64,000 bases of DNA from Tenericutes bacterium MZ-XQ (GTDB lineage Bacteria > Bacillota_I > Bacilli_A > Acholeplasmatales > Acholeplasmataceae). Positions 25,463 to 34,671 of the stretch are shown one piece after another. The notes below the pieces were generated by a model, which saw only the letters and a program-made list of their open reading frames with translations, made no database searches and was not told the origin of the DNA. The stretch is from the NCBI GenBank assembly GCA_002838205.1, contig CP017950.1, positions 874,858-938,857 of the forward strand, in the 5' to 3' direction. The position numbers and the translations under genes are program-made. The first letter of the stretch is position 1; the number at the start of each line of letters is the position of its first letter.

Positions 25463-27565
25463 CTAATTTTCTTCTTTACCTAAAATCGTATTTAGTTCTC
25501 TCATATTAACTAATACTTCTCTTGCCTTAGTGCCTTGAGATGGAGATACAATATGATAATACTCAAGCATTTCTACAAGTTTTTGAGCACGATTAAAGCC
25601 GATTTCAAATTGCTTTTGAATACTATTAATTGATGCATTATCGGTTTCAACGACAAAGTATGCAACATCTTCAAATAACTCATCAGATGCAATTTCTTTT
25701 AACTCTGCTTGTTGTTTTAAAGCTTCATGTTCAAAGATATAGTTTTGATCATAACGTTCTCTAATAAAGTCAGTTACTGCATATATTTCATCATCTGGAA
25801 TATAGGCGCCTTGTAAACGGTGTGGACGATCTGATTTCTTAAATAGCATATCGCCTTTACCGAGTAGAGTTTCGGCTCCTGCTCCATCTAAAATCGTTGT
25901 TGAATCAACAAATGATGCAACTTTAAATGCAATTCTAACTGGAATATTTGATTTAATGGTACCTTTAACAACATCAGTCGTTGGTCTTTGTGTCGCAACT
26001 AATAAATGAATACCAGCAGCTCTAGCTTTTTGTGTAATTCTTTGGATGGCGTCTTCAACCTCATGCGCTGCAACCATCATTAAATCAGCCAACTCATCAA
26101 TGACGATAACGATGTAAGGCATTTTTGGATCATCAATAAGTCCACGTTTCACATTATCGTTAAATGATCTGATATCTCTTGCTCTACTTTGTGAGAACTT
26201 TTGATATCTTCTTTCCATTTCATCAACAGCCCAGTTTAATGCTTGTGCTGCCATTTTAGCATCTGTAATTACTGGTGTTACTAAATGAGGAAGATCATTG
26301 TATGGTGTTAATTCAACCATTTTAGGGTCAATTAAAATAAGTTTTAAATCTTCTGGCGAGTTTTTAATGAGCAAACTTACTAATATTGTATTTACACAAA
26401 CACTTTTACCACTATTCGTTGCTCCTGCAATTAGACCATGAGGCATTGCTTGAATATCTGCATAGATATTTTCACCATCAATATCAACACCTAGAGCAAC
26501 TTTAAGCGGGTGTTCTTTATCATTATAAAACCTTGGATCATCAACAACATTACCAAACGCAACGATTTCCGTTTTTTTATTAGGCACTTCTAAACCTACA
26601 AATGGTTTTCCTGGAATAGGAGCTTCAATACGAATGGATTTAGATGCTAAACTCATCATTAAGTTATCGCTAATGGATAAAATACGTTTAACGTTAACTC
26701 CAGGCTCTAACGCGATTTCATAACGCGTAACCGTAGGACCTTTTTTACTTGACTTCACTTCTCCTTCAATACCAAATTGTTGGAGCGTTGCGTTAATCAC
26801 ATCAATTTGATCAAGCAACCATTGAGGTTGCTCGTTTGTATCTCTATCCTTTTTAGAAAATAAAGATATACTTGGATGTTGATAAGTCTCTTTTTTATCA
26901 AGAGAAGGAGTTTTGATGGTTTCAGAAACTTTTGGACTATTTTTATCGTCTAAAAATCCAAAATCAGAAGCAACCACTGGTTTTGCTGGTTCTGGTTTTT
27001 CTCTTTGATAGGTTTCAACCTTTGGTTCATGTGAACGGAAATTATCTTCTTCTGGTTTTGCATGAAAAACTTGTCTTTGCGGTTCTGGTTTAACCTCTGG
27101 TTTTGTTCTAAATGGAAAATCATCAACTTTTGATTTTTGTTTTTCAGGTTTTTGGTATTTATGTCCTGCACCAATTGGAGAAATAATCTTTGGTTTTTCC
27201 TCTTGTTTTTCTTCAGGAATATTCATGTCATCATAATTTGTTGGTCCAAAAATTTCATCTCTTGTTTTGTGAGAAACAATATTCGTGAACTCATAATATT
27301 TAGTACCATACTTTTCAATAGCTTCATCATCAGACATTTTATGCTTTGTTCTAAATGCATCAAAACGTCTTGTCGTATCACCAGTATTTTTAACTGTAAA
27401 AGGTACCGTCACAACATCTTTAACTCTTCTTCCAAATATAGGTGATACAAAACGATCAGATTTGTAAACTTGTTTACCTCTAATCCCTTCAATTTTCGCG
27501 AACTGAAAAATAACAAAAGGTTCTTTTGTAATGACTTGTTCTAAAACTTCTTTTTGTTTTTTCAT
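25463..27565 (-). CDS. FtsK/SpoIIIE-family DNA translocase without membrane anchor
   Basis: This 700-residue motor has a charged, proline- and lysine-rich linker (about residues 130-240), then an FtsK motor with Walker A GATNSGKSV, LIDPKMVEL and Walker B VIVIDELADLMM, and a C-terminal gamma winged helix (GFNRAQKLVEMLEYY) that reads DNA polarity signals. No transmembrane segment is present at the N-terminus, so it resembles the soluble SftA rather than SpoIIIE. The membrane protein encoded just upstream overlaps it by 4 nt and could supply an anchor. Confidence 0.92.
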   Translation of the reverse strand: MKKQKEVLEQVITKEPFVIFQFAKIEGIRGKQVYKSDRFVSPIFGRRVKDVVTVPFTVKNTGDTTRRFDAFRTKHKMSDDEAIEKYGTKYYEFTNIVSHKTRDEIFGPTNYDDMNIPEEKQEEKPKIISPIGAGHKYQKPEKQKSKVDDFPFRTKPEVKPEPQRQVFHAKPEEDNFRSHEPKVETYQREKPEPAKPVVASDFGFLDDKNSPKVSETIKTPSLDKKETYQHPSISLFSKKDRDTNEQPQWLLDQIDVINATLQQFGIEGEVKSSKKGPTVTRYEIALEPGVNVKRILSISDNLMMSLASKSIRIEAPIPGKPFVGLEVPNKKTEIVAFGNVVDDPRFYNDKEHPLKVALGVDIDGENIYADIQAMPHGLIAGATNSGKSVCVNTILVSLLIKNSPEDLKLILIDPKMVELTPYNDLPHLVTPVITDAKMAAQALNWAVDEMERRYQKFSQSRARDIRSFNDNVKRGLIDDPKMPYIVIVIDELADLMMVAAHEVEDAIQRITQKARAAGIHLLVATQRPTTDVVKGTIKSNIPVRIAFKVASFVDSTTILDGAGAETLLGKGDMLFKKSDRPHRLQGAYIPDDEIYAVTDFIRERYDQNYIFEHEALKQQAELKEIASDELFEDVAYFVVETDNASINSIQKQFEIGFNRAQKLVEMLEYYHIVSPSQGTKAREVLVNMRELNTILGKEEN

Positions 27566-28335
27566 GCTTCTTCACCTGCTTTTTCTAGATCTTCAGTTAA
27601 TTCGTTATAGATATCTTCAACACCTGTATCGATAGTTTTTTCTATGTTGAAAACTTTTTTACTGTAAATCTTATAAGTCTCTTCACCAGTAATTGCGATA
27701 ATTGCTAACCCAATACGCACCATGATAATGTTCATCGCGGTTTCTTTGGTTAGTTTTCGAACCCAATAGACTGGATTGACTGCATTAATCACTGCAACAG
27801 CAGTTTTTGTTACTTTAGAATACTTTTTAGCAGCTTTTACAAATTTATTTTGATCGATTTTCGTCTTTGTCTCGTTGAGTTCATAGATTCTTGCTAATGT
27901 CCATCCTCTTGTTAATCTTAAAATCTTGCCTTGAAGCAGTGCTTCTATGCGATCTGTGATGTAGTGTGCTAAGTTTAAGCTTTCATCAACAGTAAGTTCT
28001 AAATAAGGATATTTAGATTTGGGATAAAATTTCTTTGCAATATCAACAGTAAGCTCAGCAGCAATGTTTTGAAGATGTCTTGAATAACCGACTTCATTTC
28101 TTATATCTTTATCCTTGAATTGCGATTGAGCATCTTCGATTAACCACTTAATTTCTTCTTCATCAATATCGGTTTCATCAGCATGTCTTAATTTTAGACC
28201 TTTATTCAAACTTTTTAAGACTGCATATAGATAAATGAGGAGTAATAGGAAAAATCCAAAACTCACTCCAATTAAAAAACTGATTAACATTGAAAAATCT
28301 ATGGTTATAGGACCAATTTCAAGAAATATGAGCAC
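27562..28335 (-). CDS. Conserved membrane protein upstream of the FtsK-type gene, function unknown
   Basis: This 257-residue protein has an N-terminal transmembrane segment (about residues 16-40), an acidic-to-basic middle part and a weaker hydrophobic stretch near residues 195-210 (MVRIGLAIIAI), then a helical acidic C-terminus. I do not recognise the family. The GTG start has AGGAG 8 nt upstream. It overlaps the translocase gene by 4 nt (ATGA), so equal production with the DNA motor is expected. Confidence 0.7.
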   Translation of the reverse strand: MLIFLEIGPITIDFSMLISFLIGVSFGFFLLLLIYLYAVLKSLNKGLKLRHADETDIDEEEIKWLIEDAQSQFKDKDIRNEVGYSRHLQNIAAELTVDIAKKFYPKSKYPYLELTVDESLNLAHYITDRIEALLQGKILRLTRGWTLARIYELNETKTKIDQNKFVKAAKKYSKVTKTAVAVINAVNPVYWVRKLTKETAMNIIMVRIGLAIIAITGEETYKIYSKKVFNIEKTIDTGVEDIYNELTEDLEKAGEEA

Positions 28336-28389
28336 ATCATCAACTCCTATTACGTATTATATCATTAAAATGATATATCATAAAGATGA

Positions 28390-28421
28390 TAGAAAAGAAA
28401 AAGTTGAACCGAAGTCCAACT
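28390..28421 (-). terminator. Terminator of the pilus operon
   Basis: On the minus strand AGTTGGAC and GTTCAACT flank a TTCG tetraloop and are followed by TTTTCTTTTC. The 5' arm overlaps the pilO-like stop codon. Confidence 0.88.
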
Positions 28422-28984
28422 CATTCATTCATATCATAATAAAATGTATAAATCACCATATCCACTTGAACATTTCCGTTGGTCAAAAAGGAAAGATCCA
28501 TGAAATCAATATGATAGATTGTTGTCATATCGATGATAGAATCCATAAATGATAATGCTTTGATATGATCATCAACGTTAAAGCTTACGTTAATTCGTGT
28601 AAACTTAATTTGCTGATCTAAAGCTTCATCAAATGGAGAGTTCACATCATTTGTGATGGTATGACTAAATGTATCTGTTAACTCAAACAATGCTAGATTT
28701 TTCGCTATAAGTATTTCATTATCAATAGATTGTTTATCATAACTAGAGGGTAAAAACGGCATAAGTTCGCCAATTTCCAAATAAGTGACATCCTCTTGAT
28801 TATTGATGAGTTGACTGATTTCTAAATTAAGTTCAACTTCTCTTTGTTCTAGCTCTTCTAGTTTTTGATTTTGATAAACACTCATCAAATAATATCCTGC
28901 AATCACAGCAACAAATATTAAAATCATCAAAGGAAGTGCTTTAGTCTTAGAAAGTTTTTTTCCAAAAACATTATATCTACGCAT
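28421..28984 (-). CDS. PilO-like inner pilus platform protein
   Basis: This 187-residue protein has one N-terminal transmembrane helix (about residues 16-35), a coiled coil (QKLEELEQREVELNLEISQL) and a C-terminal alpha/beta ferredoxin-like region, the layout of PilO. It overlaps the PilM-PilN gene by 8 nt and is last in the pilus operon. Sequence identity to known PilO is not evident by eye; the call rests on layout and position. Confidence 0.68.
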   Translation of the reverse strand: MRRYNVFGKKLSKTKALPLMILIFVAVIAGYYLMSVYQNQKLEELEQREVELNLEISQLINNQEDVTYLEIGELMPFLPSSYDKQSIDNEILIAKNLALFELTDTFSHTITNDVNSPFDEALDQQIKFTRINVSFNVDDHIKALSFMDSIIDMTTIYHIDFMDLSFLTNGNVQVDMVIYTFYYDMNE

Positions 28985-30428
28985 AAGTTATAGTCACCTC
29001 CATCAATAGTTCTGATAAAAATGAGGTTTCAGGTTCTGATGTTATCCACCTATTAGGACCATCATCAAAAGTTGATATACCATAAGCTTCATATATTCTA
29101 ATCACATACTCATTCAAATCTAAAACAGTATTTCCAGAAACAAGAAGAGTGATGGTTTTGCTTTTAGCATCCACTTCAACATGATCTAAGGATACATTCA
29201 CATCAAGTTCGGCAATTAAATCAATCAAATGTGCACGAAAGCTCATTTCTTTTTCTAATAGTGACTCATATGCTTCGTTATATTGAACTTGTTCATCAGT
29301 GTAGGTTGTTTGATTGGTTTGATCTCTTTTTAATATGTCTAATTGATTTTCTAAACTCTGAATTGTATTTTCTTGTTCTTGTGCTTCTTCATTAAATAAA
29401 TAAAAAGGGATGTATAATAAAGCGATACTTGAAAAAATTAAAAATGCTAATACCATGAGATAATTACCATATAAATTGACTGGTTTAATGCGCTCTAACT
29501 CAAAATCAAATGGAATTTGAACTTTGAGTCTACTTGATTTAATTGCTAAAAATGGCAAATAACATCCTGTCGGCAATTGATCTTGATAACCTTCAATTTT
29601 TGTGAAATCGAAATGATCGACTTTAAAATCTTTTAAGTTAGGAATAAGTTCACTTTCGATTGCTCGTTTTGATAAATGTTCCGATAAATTATAGATGATA
29701 ATTTCGTCTATATTTGCATTACCTTTATTTAGGTTGTACTTATAGTAGTTTGCAATTCTTTCGATATAGTTTTCTAAAACTGAAACTGTATTTGCTTTAG
29801 ATTCATCACATTCTTCAATCATTTGAAAGATTGGAATACTATTTTCGTATATCTGAATGGCTAATAAACTTTTGTAAATCGTTACAATCATCACTTGATT
29901 TGATTTTGATTTATAGTTATCTTTATAGATTTCAAATAGTGATAAAGATGGTAAATCAAAGTTAACTTCTTTAGCACCAAGTTTTTCAAATATATCATAA
30001 TAGTCGTGGAGTAAATCTTCATCGGTGATCATCGCTAAAGCTTTGACATGTTTTTCATCTTCTTCTTGTAAAAAATGAGAAATTGCAGCTTTTTCAAACG
30101 GAAAATACACTTTCTTGTCTGTTTGTTCGTGCAAGTAATTTTCTATGGATTTTTTTTGCAACTCATCTTTTGAGATATTAAGATTCCTAATCAGTAAGTT
30201 TTGATCATGGATTAAGATAAATACATTACGTAACTTAATCGCTTGCTTTTTTATACTTTCTAACAAGAGATGATAAAATATATCAGGTTCCTTAATATAT
30301 CCATTGATGACAACACCTTCAGGCAGTATAATCTCTTCACTAAGAGATTTACTCAGTTGACTTTGATGTGTCATATATGCGCATTTATAGTCTGATATAA
30401 AAACTGTAATATCTTCTTTTTTTCTCAT
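28977..30428 (-). CDS. PilM-PilN fusion-like pilus protein
   Basis: This 483-residue protein joins two normally separate parts. Residues 1-310 resemble the actin-like PilM cytoplasmic ATPase. A transmembrane helix follows (about residues 318-338, LMVLAFLIFSSIALLYIPF), then a coiled coil and an extracytoplasmic PilN-like domain. Position supports this: it lies between the prepilin peptidase and the PilO-like gene. In a cell without outer membrane it would anchor the assembly platform. The actin-like motifs are degenerate, so ATP binding is uncertain. Confidence 0.7.
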   Translation of the reverse strand: MRKKEDITVFISDYKCAYMTHQSQLSKSLSEEIILPEGVVINGYIKEPDIFYHLLLESIKKQAIKLRNVFILIHDQNLLIRNLNISKDELQKKSIENYLHEQTDKKVYFPFEKAAISHFLQEEDEKHVKALAMITDEDLLHDYYDIFEKLGAKEVNFDLPSLSLFEIYKDNYKSKSNQVMIVTIYKSLLAIQIYENSIPIFQMIEECDESKANTVSVLENYIERIANYYKYNLNKGNANIDEIIIYNLSEHLSKRAIESELIPNLKDFKVDHFDFTKIEGYQDQLPTGCYLPFLAIKSSRLKVQIPFDFELERIKPVNLYGNYLMVLAFLIFSSIALLYIPFYLFNEEAQEQENTIQSLENQLDILKRDQTNQTTYTDEQVQYNEAYESLLEKEMSFRAHLIDLIAELDVNVSLDHVEVDAKSKTITLLVSGNTVLDLNEYVIRIYEAYGISTFDDGPNRWITSEPETSFLSELLMEVTITYA

Positions 30429-30434
30429 GAAAAC

Positions 30435-31193
30435 TCACATCCCTAATAAATTTAAATACCACGTAATAACTGATTCACCAACTAAATAACTGATATAAAC
30501 AGCAATCGATATAAAAGGTATAAGTGGCAAATATTTATTTCTATCTTTTATAGAAATTATACCATATATTAAGCCGAATAGTGACGCCATAAAGATAGAT
30601 AATATCCCTTGTGGGAAGGTTAATGCCAATCCTATAAACAAGTAAATTTTAATATCTCCACCGCCAAGAGCATCCTTTTTAGCAATAGATTTACCTATGA
30701 TTGCGATAAAAAACATGATAGAAAACAAAATCACACTTGATAGAAGATACTCAAGGATATTATTTTGGATAACTCTAATGATGAGTAATGGAACAAATCC
30801 AATCATCCAGACTTTATCAATAACAATCATATCATCAATATCTGAAAAGGATTCGATAAGGAGTACTGATATAAGGATTACAGCAATTAAATAATCTAGT
30901 GTAAATCCAAAAATAAGGTATGGAATGACGAAAAGAAAACCACCAATCATTTCATAGATGATATACTTGACATTTATTTTTTCACTGCAATATCTGCATC
31001 TACCCTTATTGATTAAATAGCCAATAACAGGTAATACATCTATCAGTTTAAGGGTGTGATTGCATTGATCACAATGTGATCTTCCTTTTAAGGATTCTTT
31101 TTTATTATGCCTTGTAGCAAGCACTTGAAAAAAAGATGTAAATAGAGTTCCAAAAAGGAATATAAAGATGGCATATAGTATTGTCATAATCAT
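30435..31193 (-). CDS. pilD: Prepilin peptidase
   Basis: This 252-residue polytopic membrane enzyme cleaves and N-methylates prepilins. The cytoplasmic zinc-binding pairs are CDQC and CRYC (about residues 41-69). The two catalytic aspartates lie in FSDIDDMIV and GGGDIK. A start at 31187 is nearly as good (AGGAG at 9 nt rather than 3-4 nt). A -10 (TATAAT) lies just after the pilin terminator, so the gene starts its own transcript. ComC is the equivalent name in competence systems. Confidence 0.93.
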   Translation of the reverse strand: MIMTILYAIFIFLFGTLFTSFFQVLATRHNKKESLKGRSHCDQCNHTLKLIDVLPVIGYLINKGRCRYCSEKINVKYIIYEMIGGFLFVIPYLIFGFTLDYLIAVILISVLLIESFSDIDDMIVIDKVWMIGFVPLLIIRVIQNNILEYLLSSVILFSIMFFIAIIGKSIAKKDALGGGDIKIYLFIGLALTFPQGILSIFMASLFGLIYGIISIKDRNKYLPLIPFISIAVYISYLVGESVITWYLNLLGM

Positions 31194-31221
31194 GTTCTCC
31201 TATATTCTTATTATACTATAT

Positions 31222-31257
31222 AAAGAAAAAGGAGGCATCTTGAAAAGAGACCTCCTA
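31222..31257 (-). terminator. Terminator after the major pilin
   Basis: On the minus strand AGGAGG and CCTCCT (with adjoining TCT/AGA pairs) are followed by TTTTTCTTT. Confidence 0.75.
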
Positions 31258-31273
31258 GTTATCAAAGAATGGT

Positions 31274-31681
31274 TTATTCAGCAGGATTTCCTTCGTGGCC
31301 ATTAATGTATAAATCAATTGCATTTGTAGCTCCTGCATCACTATAAAATGTCACCGTTGAACCATTAACTACAATCCAAATCGCATCTTTAGTTAAAACA
31401 GTAAGTGTTTCACCATCCATGTATCCAAACTCATTTGATTTTAAGTCAACAAAATCTTCTGATTCTAAAGCAGCTAGTGTGAATGCTGTCGTATCTTCTG
31501 CATATAGTTCAGCAGCTGTAACAATTGTATCATAAGTTGCTTCAGCAGCATTTGCTTCTTGTCTTTCAATTAATCCACCAATAGTTGGAACAGCAATAGC
31601 AGCTATAATCCCTAATATCACAACAACCGCTAACAATTCAACTAACGTAACCCCTTTTTTATTTCTTAATGCTTTATTCAT
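31274..31681 (-). CDS. Type IV prepilin (major pilin-like)
   Basis: This 135-residue prepilin has a class III signal: a short basic leader ending in KKG, cleavage before VTLVELLAVVVILG, and the required Glu at +5 of the mature protein. The mature protein of about 125 residues has one hydrophobic helix and a small globular head without paired cysteines. It has a strong private promoter and its own terminator, which suggests that it is the most abundant pilus subunit. ComGC-like pseudopilin is the alternative name. Confidence 0.93.
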   Translation of the reverse strand: MNKALRNKKGVTLVELLAVVVILGIIAAIAVPTIGGLIERQEANAAEATYDTIVTAAELYAEDTTAFTLAALESEDFVDLKSNEFGYMDGETLTVLTKDAIWIVVNGSTVTFYSDAGATNAIDLYINGHEGNPAE

Positions 31682-31721
31682 ACTTTCTCCTCCGTATTTT
31701 ATTCTATAAAATTATACTATA

Positions 31722-31750
31722 ATGTTATGCTTTTTCATTTCATTTGTCAA
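31722..31750 (-). promoter_or_regulatory. Promoter of the major pilin gene
   Basis: On the minus strand TTGACA (31750-31745), 17 nt, TAACAT (31727-31722). A second -10, TATAAT, is at 31716-31711. Confidence 0.75.
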
Positions 31751-31783
31751 TCAATTTTGAAAGATTTAAGAAAAATGTAATAA

Positions 31784-33004
31784 CTAAATTTGGGTTCCTA
31801 AAGACAACATCGGCAACATGATTGCTAAAATCATGACTCCAACAATGGCATAAACAATGATTAACAAAATCGGTTGAATACTGTTTTTTAACTGTTGAAC
31901 TCTAAGCTCACTAATCCCATTATAATACTCACTTAAGTTTTCCATAAGTCTTGGGATATCACCAGTCTTCTCACCAGTCGCTATCATTTTTGCCATAATT
32001 GGATCGATGTGTCTACTTTCTTCAAAAGATTTACTAAAGGGCTTCCCATCTTGTAAATACAATATGGTCTTATCAATTAAAGCTTTATACACATCATGAT
32101 TTAAAATATCTTTCGTTGTTTTTAACGCTTCTAAAGAGTTAATCCCATTGGACAACATTTGTGATAATGAGTTAGCAATCAAAATTTGATTACTCATTTG
32201 AATCAATCTTCCAAAAATCGGCATTTTTAACAAAGTTAGTTTCACATAATAATGAAAGTTCGTGTTATACCGATAAAAACCTGTAAATACTAAGCCAATA
32301 AGCAATATACTTCCAAAAATGATTAGTGAATAATTTTGGAAAAAATCTCCTGTATTAAGAAAAAACTGAGTAATAGGTGGAAGTTCAACATCCCCGAAAG
32401 ATTCAAATAGTCCTGTGATGTTTGGGAAAACAAATAATAACATCCCTATGGATATAGCAATGGCTGCCCCTAAATAGATCAAAGGCATTCTAACAGCTGA
32501 TTTGATCTCTGTTGTTAGTTTAATTTGCGACTCATAATAATCAGCCATTTTTAAAATGGTTTGTCCTAACTCACCAGATAACTCACCAACTTTAATCATT
32601 TGGACAAGCAAATTCGGAAACTCCTGATTTCTCTTGCTCATAGCTTTAGAAAGTAAATTTCCATTATAAACTTGTTGATAAAGTTCAAAATATAATCTTC
32701 TAATATTTCTGTTTTCTTGCTGCAAGCTTAAGAGTTCTAGTGCGGGTAATAACTTTACACCTGAATTAATGAGTGAACCCAATTGCTTTAGGAAAAAGAC
32801 TAATTGCTTTTGGTTAATTAACTTACCAATCGTAAATTGTTCTAGTCTAGTGATGATATTTTTATATTCAATAACACTCTTTACTTTGTAATTTTTTGTT
32901 TGTAAATACTTAATACAAACACTCTTATTAACGGCTTCCATGCGCCCTTTAACAGTCTTTCCTTCAGTGTTTATACAAACATATTTAAAGTTTTTTAAAT
33001 GCAA
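31784..33004 (-). CDS. pilC: Pilus assembly platform protein PilC
   Basis: This 406-residue polytopic protein has two T2SSF domains, each with cytoplasmic helices ending in transmembrane segments, the family layout of PilC/ComGB/GspF. The start is TTG at 33004, with AGGAGG 6 nt upstream; the frame is open from 33028. Its N-terminus overlaps the 3' region of pilB closely. It would couple the ATPase to pilin polymerisation. Confidence 0.92.
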   Translation of the reverse strand: MHLKNFKYVCINTEGKTVKGRMEAVNKSVCIKYLQTKNYKVKSVIEYKNIITRLEQFTIGKLINQKQLVFFLKQLGSLINSGVKLLPALELLSLQQENRNIRRLYFELYQQVYNGNLLSKAMSKRNQEFPNLLVQMIKVGELSGELGQTILKMADYYESQIKLTTEIKSAVRMPLIYLGAAIAISIGMLLFVFPNITGLFESFGDVELPPITQFFLNTGDFFQNYSLIIFGSILLIGLVFTGFYRYNTNFHYYVKLTLLKMPIFGRLIQMSNQILIANSLSQMLSNGINSLEALKTTKDILNHDVYKALIDKTILYLQDGKPFSKSFEESRHIDPIMAKMIATGEKTGDIPRLMENLSEYYNGISELRVQQLKNSIQPILLIIVYAIVGVMILAIMLPMLSLGTQI

Positions 33005-33014
33005 AATATCCCTC

Positions 33015-34670
33015 CTATTCCTCCGCAACTTTCATAACTTCTTCTAGTGTTGTGACACCTTCTTGAATCTTTTTCAAGCCTGAAGACAATATACTTTGCA
33101 TTCCAGAATATTTAGCTTCTTTTTCTAACTCATCAAACGTTGCATTTTCAGCAATCAGTTTTCTCATTTGGTCAGATATAGGTAAAACTTCAAAAATTCC
33201 AACACGACCAGCATAACCTTTATAATTACATGAAGGACATCCTTTAGCACGTTTCACATGATCTAAATCAATACCTTGCTTTTTAAACATAACAACTTCT
33301 GTTGGTGTTGGTTCATCATCATAACTACATTCTGTACACAGTTTTCTTACAAGACGTTGTGAAATTACACCAGTCAATGACGATGCGATTAAAAATAGTT
33401 CGATTTCCATATCTAATAATCTAGTCACTGTTTTTACTGCATCATTTGTATGTATGGTTGATAAAACTAAGTGACCTGTTAAAGATGCTCTAATTGCAAT
33501 TTCTGCAGTTTCTACGTCTCTAATCTCACCGACCATAATGATATTTGGATCTTGTCTTAAAATAGATCTTAAAGCACTTGCGAATGTTAAGTTCACATCT
33601 GGTTCAACTTGTACTTGATTAACGCCTTCCATTTTAAGTTCAACAGGATTTTCAACTGTAACAATATTTACATTAGGTTTATTCAACTCTTCTAGACATG
33701 CGTATAAAGTCGTTGTTTTACCAGATCCTGTGGGTCCACTCACTAGTACAATACCATTAGGTTTGGCAATCATATCTCTTACGAGTTTTTCTTCTTTTTT
33801 CGATAAACCGATACTATCTAATCGATTAGCTCCACCACTGATATCTAAAATACGCATCACAACTTTTTCTCCTCTTACTGTTGGTAAAGTTGAAATACGC
33901 AAATCGATATTTTTTTGTTGAATCGCAGTTTGAATACGTCCATCTTGAGGTATTCTTGTTTCAGTAATATCCATGCCCGACATGACTTTTATACGACTCA
34001 CCATTTGATTCAGAATCTTAATCGGAAATTCTTTAACTATATCTAAAACACCATCTACACGATATCTAACAACAACTTTATCATCTAGTGGATCAATATG
34101 GATATCGCTTGCTCTTTGAAAAACAGCTGATGTCAATATTTGATTGACTAGATTAACCATTGGTGTATCACTATAATCATCTTCTTCTTCAGTGACTTCA
34201 TCCATGGATACATTTTGTTTGACACCAAGTGCTTCAAGCGTTCTCGTAAACCCATAATATTTTTCAATTTGAGTATTAATCTCATTTTTAGGTGCAGAAT
34301 ACATTTTTGGTCGATACCCGGTCATAAGTCTTAATTCTTCTGTCACTGAAAAATCAAGAGGATCAGATGTCGCAAACATCAATTTATTACCTTCTATTCT
34401 TAAAGGAATCATTGTATTTCTGCGACAAAAAGACTCATCAACCAACTTTAATACATTTTCATCAATCGTGAAATGCATGAGCGATACTCTTTGAACGCCA
34501 GTTGAATCTTCTAATGCTTTTAAGATTTGCATCTCTGATGCATATTGTAAACGCACGATAGTTTCACCAAGGCGTTCATTTTTTTCTTGTTTTTTTAGCG
34601 CATCTTCAAGCTGTTTTTTTGTAATAATCTTAGCATCTAGTAAAACATCACCGATTCTTTTTAATGCCAT
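33015..34670 (-). CDS. pilB: Pilus assembly ATPase PilB
   Basis: This 551-residue GspE/PilB ATPase drives pilus extension. It has an N-terminal MshEN-like domain, Walker A GPTGSGKTTT, Asp box and Walker B region (GEIRDVETAEIA), and a zinc-binding tetracysteine region CTEC...CPSC. Length and motif set indicate an extension ATPase. No retraction ATPase (PilT) is in the window. It lies one base after the VanW-like gene, in the same operon. Confidence 0.95.
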   Translation of the reverse strand: MALKRIGDVLLDAKIITKKQLEDALKKQEKNERLGETIVRLQYASEMQILKALEDSTGVQRVSLMHFTIDENVLKLVDESFCRRNTMIPLRIEGNKLMFATSDPLDFSVTEELRLMTGYRPKMYSAPKNEINTQIEKYYGFTRTLEALGVKQNVSMDEVTEEEDDYSDTPMVNLVNQILTSAVFQRASDIHIDPLDDKVVVRYRVDGVLDIVKEFPIKILNQMVSRIKVMSGMDITETRIPQDGRIQTAIQQKNIDLRISTLPTVRGEKVVMRILDISGGANRLDSIGLSKKEEKLVRDMIAKPNGIVLVSGPTGSGKTTTLYACLEELNKPNVNIVTVENPVELKMEGVNQVQVEPDVNLTFASALRSILRQDPNIIMVGEIRDVETAEIAIRASLTGHLVLSTIHTNDAVKTVTRLLDMEIELFLIASSLTGVISQRLVRKLCTECSYDDEPTPTEVVMFKKQGIDLDHVKRAKGCPSCNYKGYAGRVGIFEVLPISDQMRKLIAENATFDELEKEAKYSGMQSILSSGLKKIQEGVTTLEEVMKVAEE

Positions 34671-34671
34671 A

